Source of the DNA: Phytohabitans maris
GTDB lineage: Bacteria; Actinomycetota; Actinomycetes; Mycobacteriales; Micromonosporaceae
Reading direction: 5' to 3'
Assembly (NCBI RefSeq): GCF_031085175.1
Contig: NZ_JAVHUY010000038.1
Location: forward strand, 1 to 64,000
DNA length: 64,000 bases
Shown here: piece after piece, positions 63,136 to 64,000 of the stretch
Layout: every line of letters starts with the position of its first letter
How positions within the stretch are numbered: the first letter of the stretch is position 1
The notes under the pieces: generated by a model
What the model saw: the letters and a program-made list of their open reading frames with translations, nothing else
Told to the model about the DNA's origin: nothing
Database searches by the model: none
Made by a program: the position numbers and the translations under genes

Positions 63136-64000
<865 letters not shown>

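Overview
The window is very GC-rich, with GTG and TTG starts common and GC-rich hairpin terminators. Gene content and order point to an actinobacterium, most likely of the Micromonosporaceae (inference from the gene set: recG-DAK-rpmB-thiL-RAM-DUF3515-ddl, gpsA-plsC-fbiD-ppk, mutT1, hupB, leuDC, tRNA-Glu/Gln, leuB, serA, ilvC). From memory, the core follows the same order as the Mycobacterium tuberculosis stretch around Rv2924c-Rv3001c. Several extra genes have been inserted into that backbone, among them plant-cell-wall hydrolases, a stress-type operon, a mannosylglycerate gene and mobile or repeat DNA.

Layout. 1-2056: an IS1182-like element sitting inside a palindromic, MITE-like repeat. 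2057-7178: leftward housekeeping genes (mutM, rnc, plsX, rpmF, YceD/DUF177, sepIVA, coaD, rsmD). 7487-8527: an LPxTG-type surface protein. 8619-16826: recG, a DAK/FakA-like protein and rpmB, then thiL, a RAM-domain protein and DUF3515, then a 1 kb block of repeats, then ddl. 16881-19813: a tyrosine-phosphatase-like protein, a Gly/His/Tyr-rich basic protein, an HTH plus Clp-N pair under twin operators, and a Cys/Met-metabolism PLP enzyme. 19810-31307: gpsA, plsC, fbiD, a CSD-like protein, ppk, CYTH-CHAD, mutT1, a NarL-type two-component system and an MMPL exporter. 31365-35572: hupB, leuD, leuC, an IclR regulator, repeats, tRNA-Glu(CTC) and tRNA-Gln(CTG).

35650-38353 holds a FAH-family hydrolase, a putative glycosylase-named protein, arfB and a membrane protein. 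38477-40568 holds two tandem secreted pectate lyases behind a strong promoter with a LacI-type operator. 40561-46530 is a leftward operon: small secreted peptide, MoxR ATPase, DUF58, VWA, HtrA-like protease, OmpR-type regulator, histidine kinase. 46911-47936 is a secreted GH11 xylanase with CBM2. 48301-50722 holds an F420/PPOX protein, a GNAT protein and an EEP-family phosphodiesterase. 50696-64000 is the branched-chain amino acid and serine region (cimA with a Leu/Ile leader-peptide attenuator, ilvE, leuB, serA, mpgS, partial ilvC), interrupted by a PRC-barrel protein, a phosphatase, a lipoprotein, an ApbE-like protein and small hypotheticals.

How the genes work together. LeuCD, LeuB, CimA, IlvE and IlvC make Ile, Val and Leu; SerA draws 3-phosphoglycerate into serine, and MpgS draws the same metabolite into mannosylglycerate. 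PlsX, PlsC and GpsA supply phospholipid precursors. Ppk, a CHAD protein and MutT1 form a polyphosphate/nucleotide-sanitation group. Two palindromic repeat families are scattered between operons: (A) a roughly 330 bp element with 48 bp terminal inverted repeats, and (B) a 54 bp hairpin beginning GTGATCAAAGCTCC. They are the most unusual DNA in the window, together with the cimA attenuator and the twin operators of the HTH/Clp-N pair.
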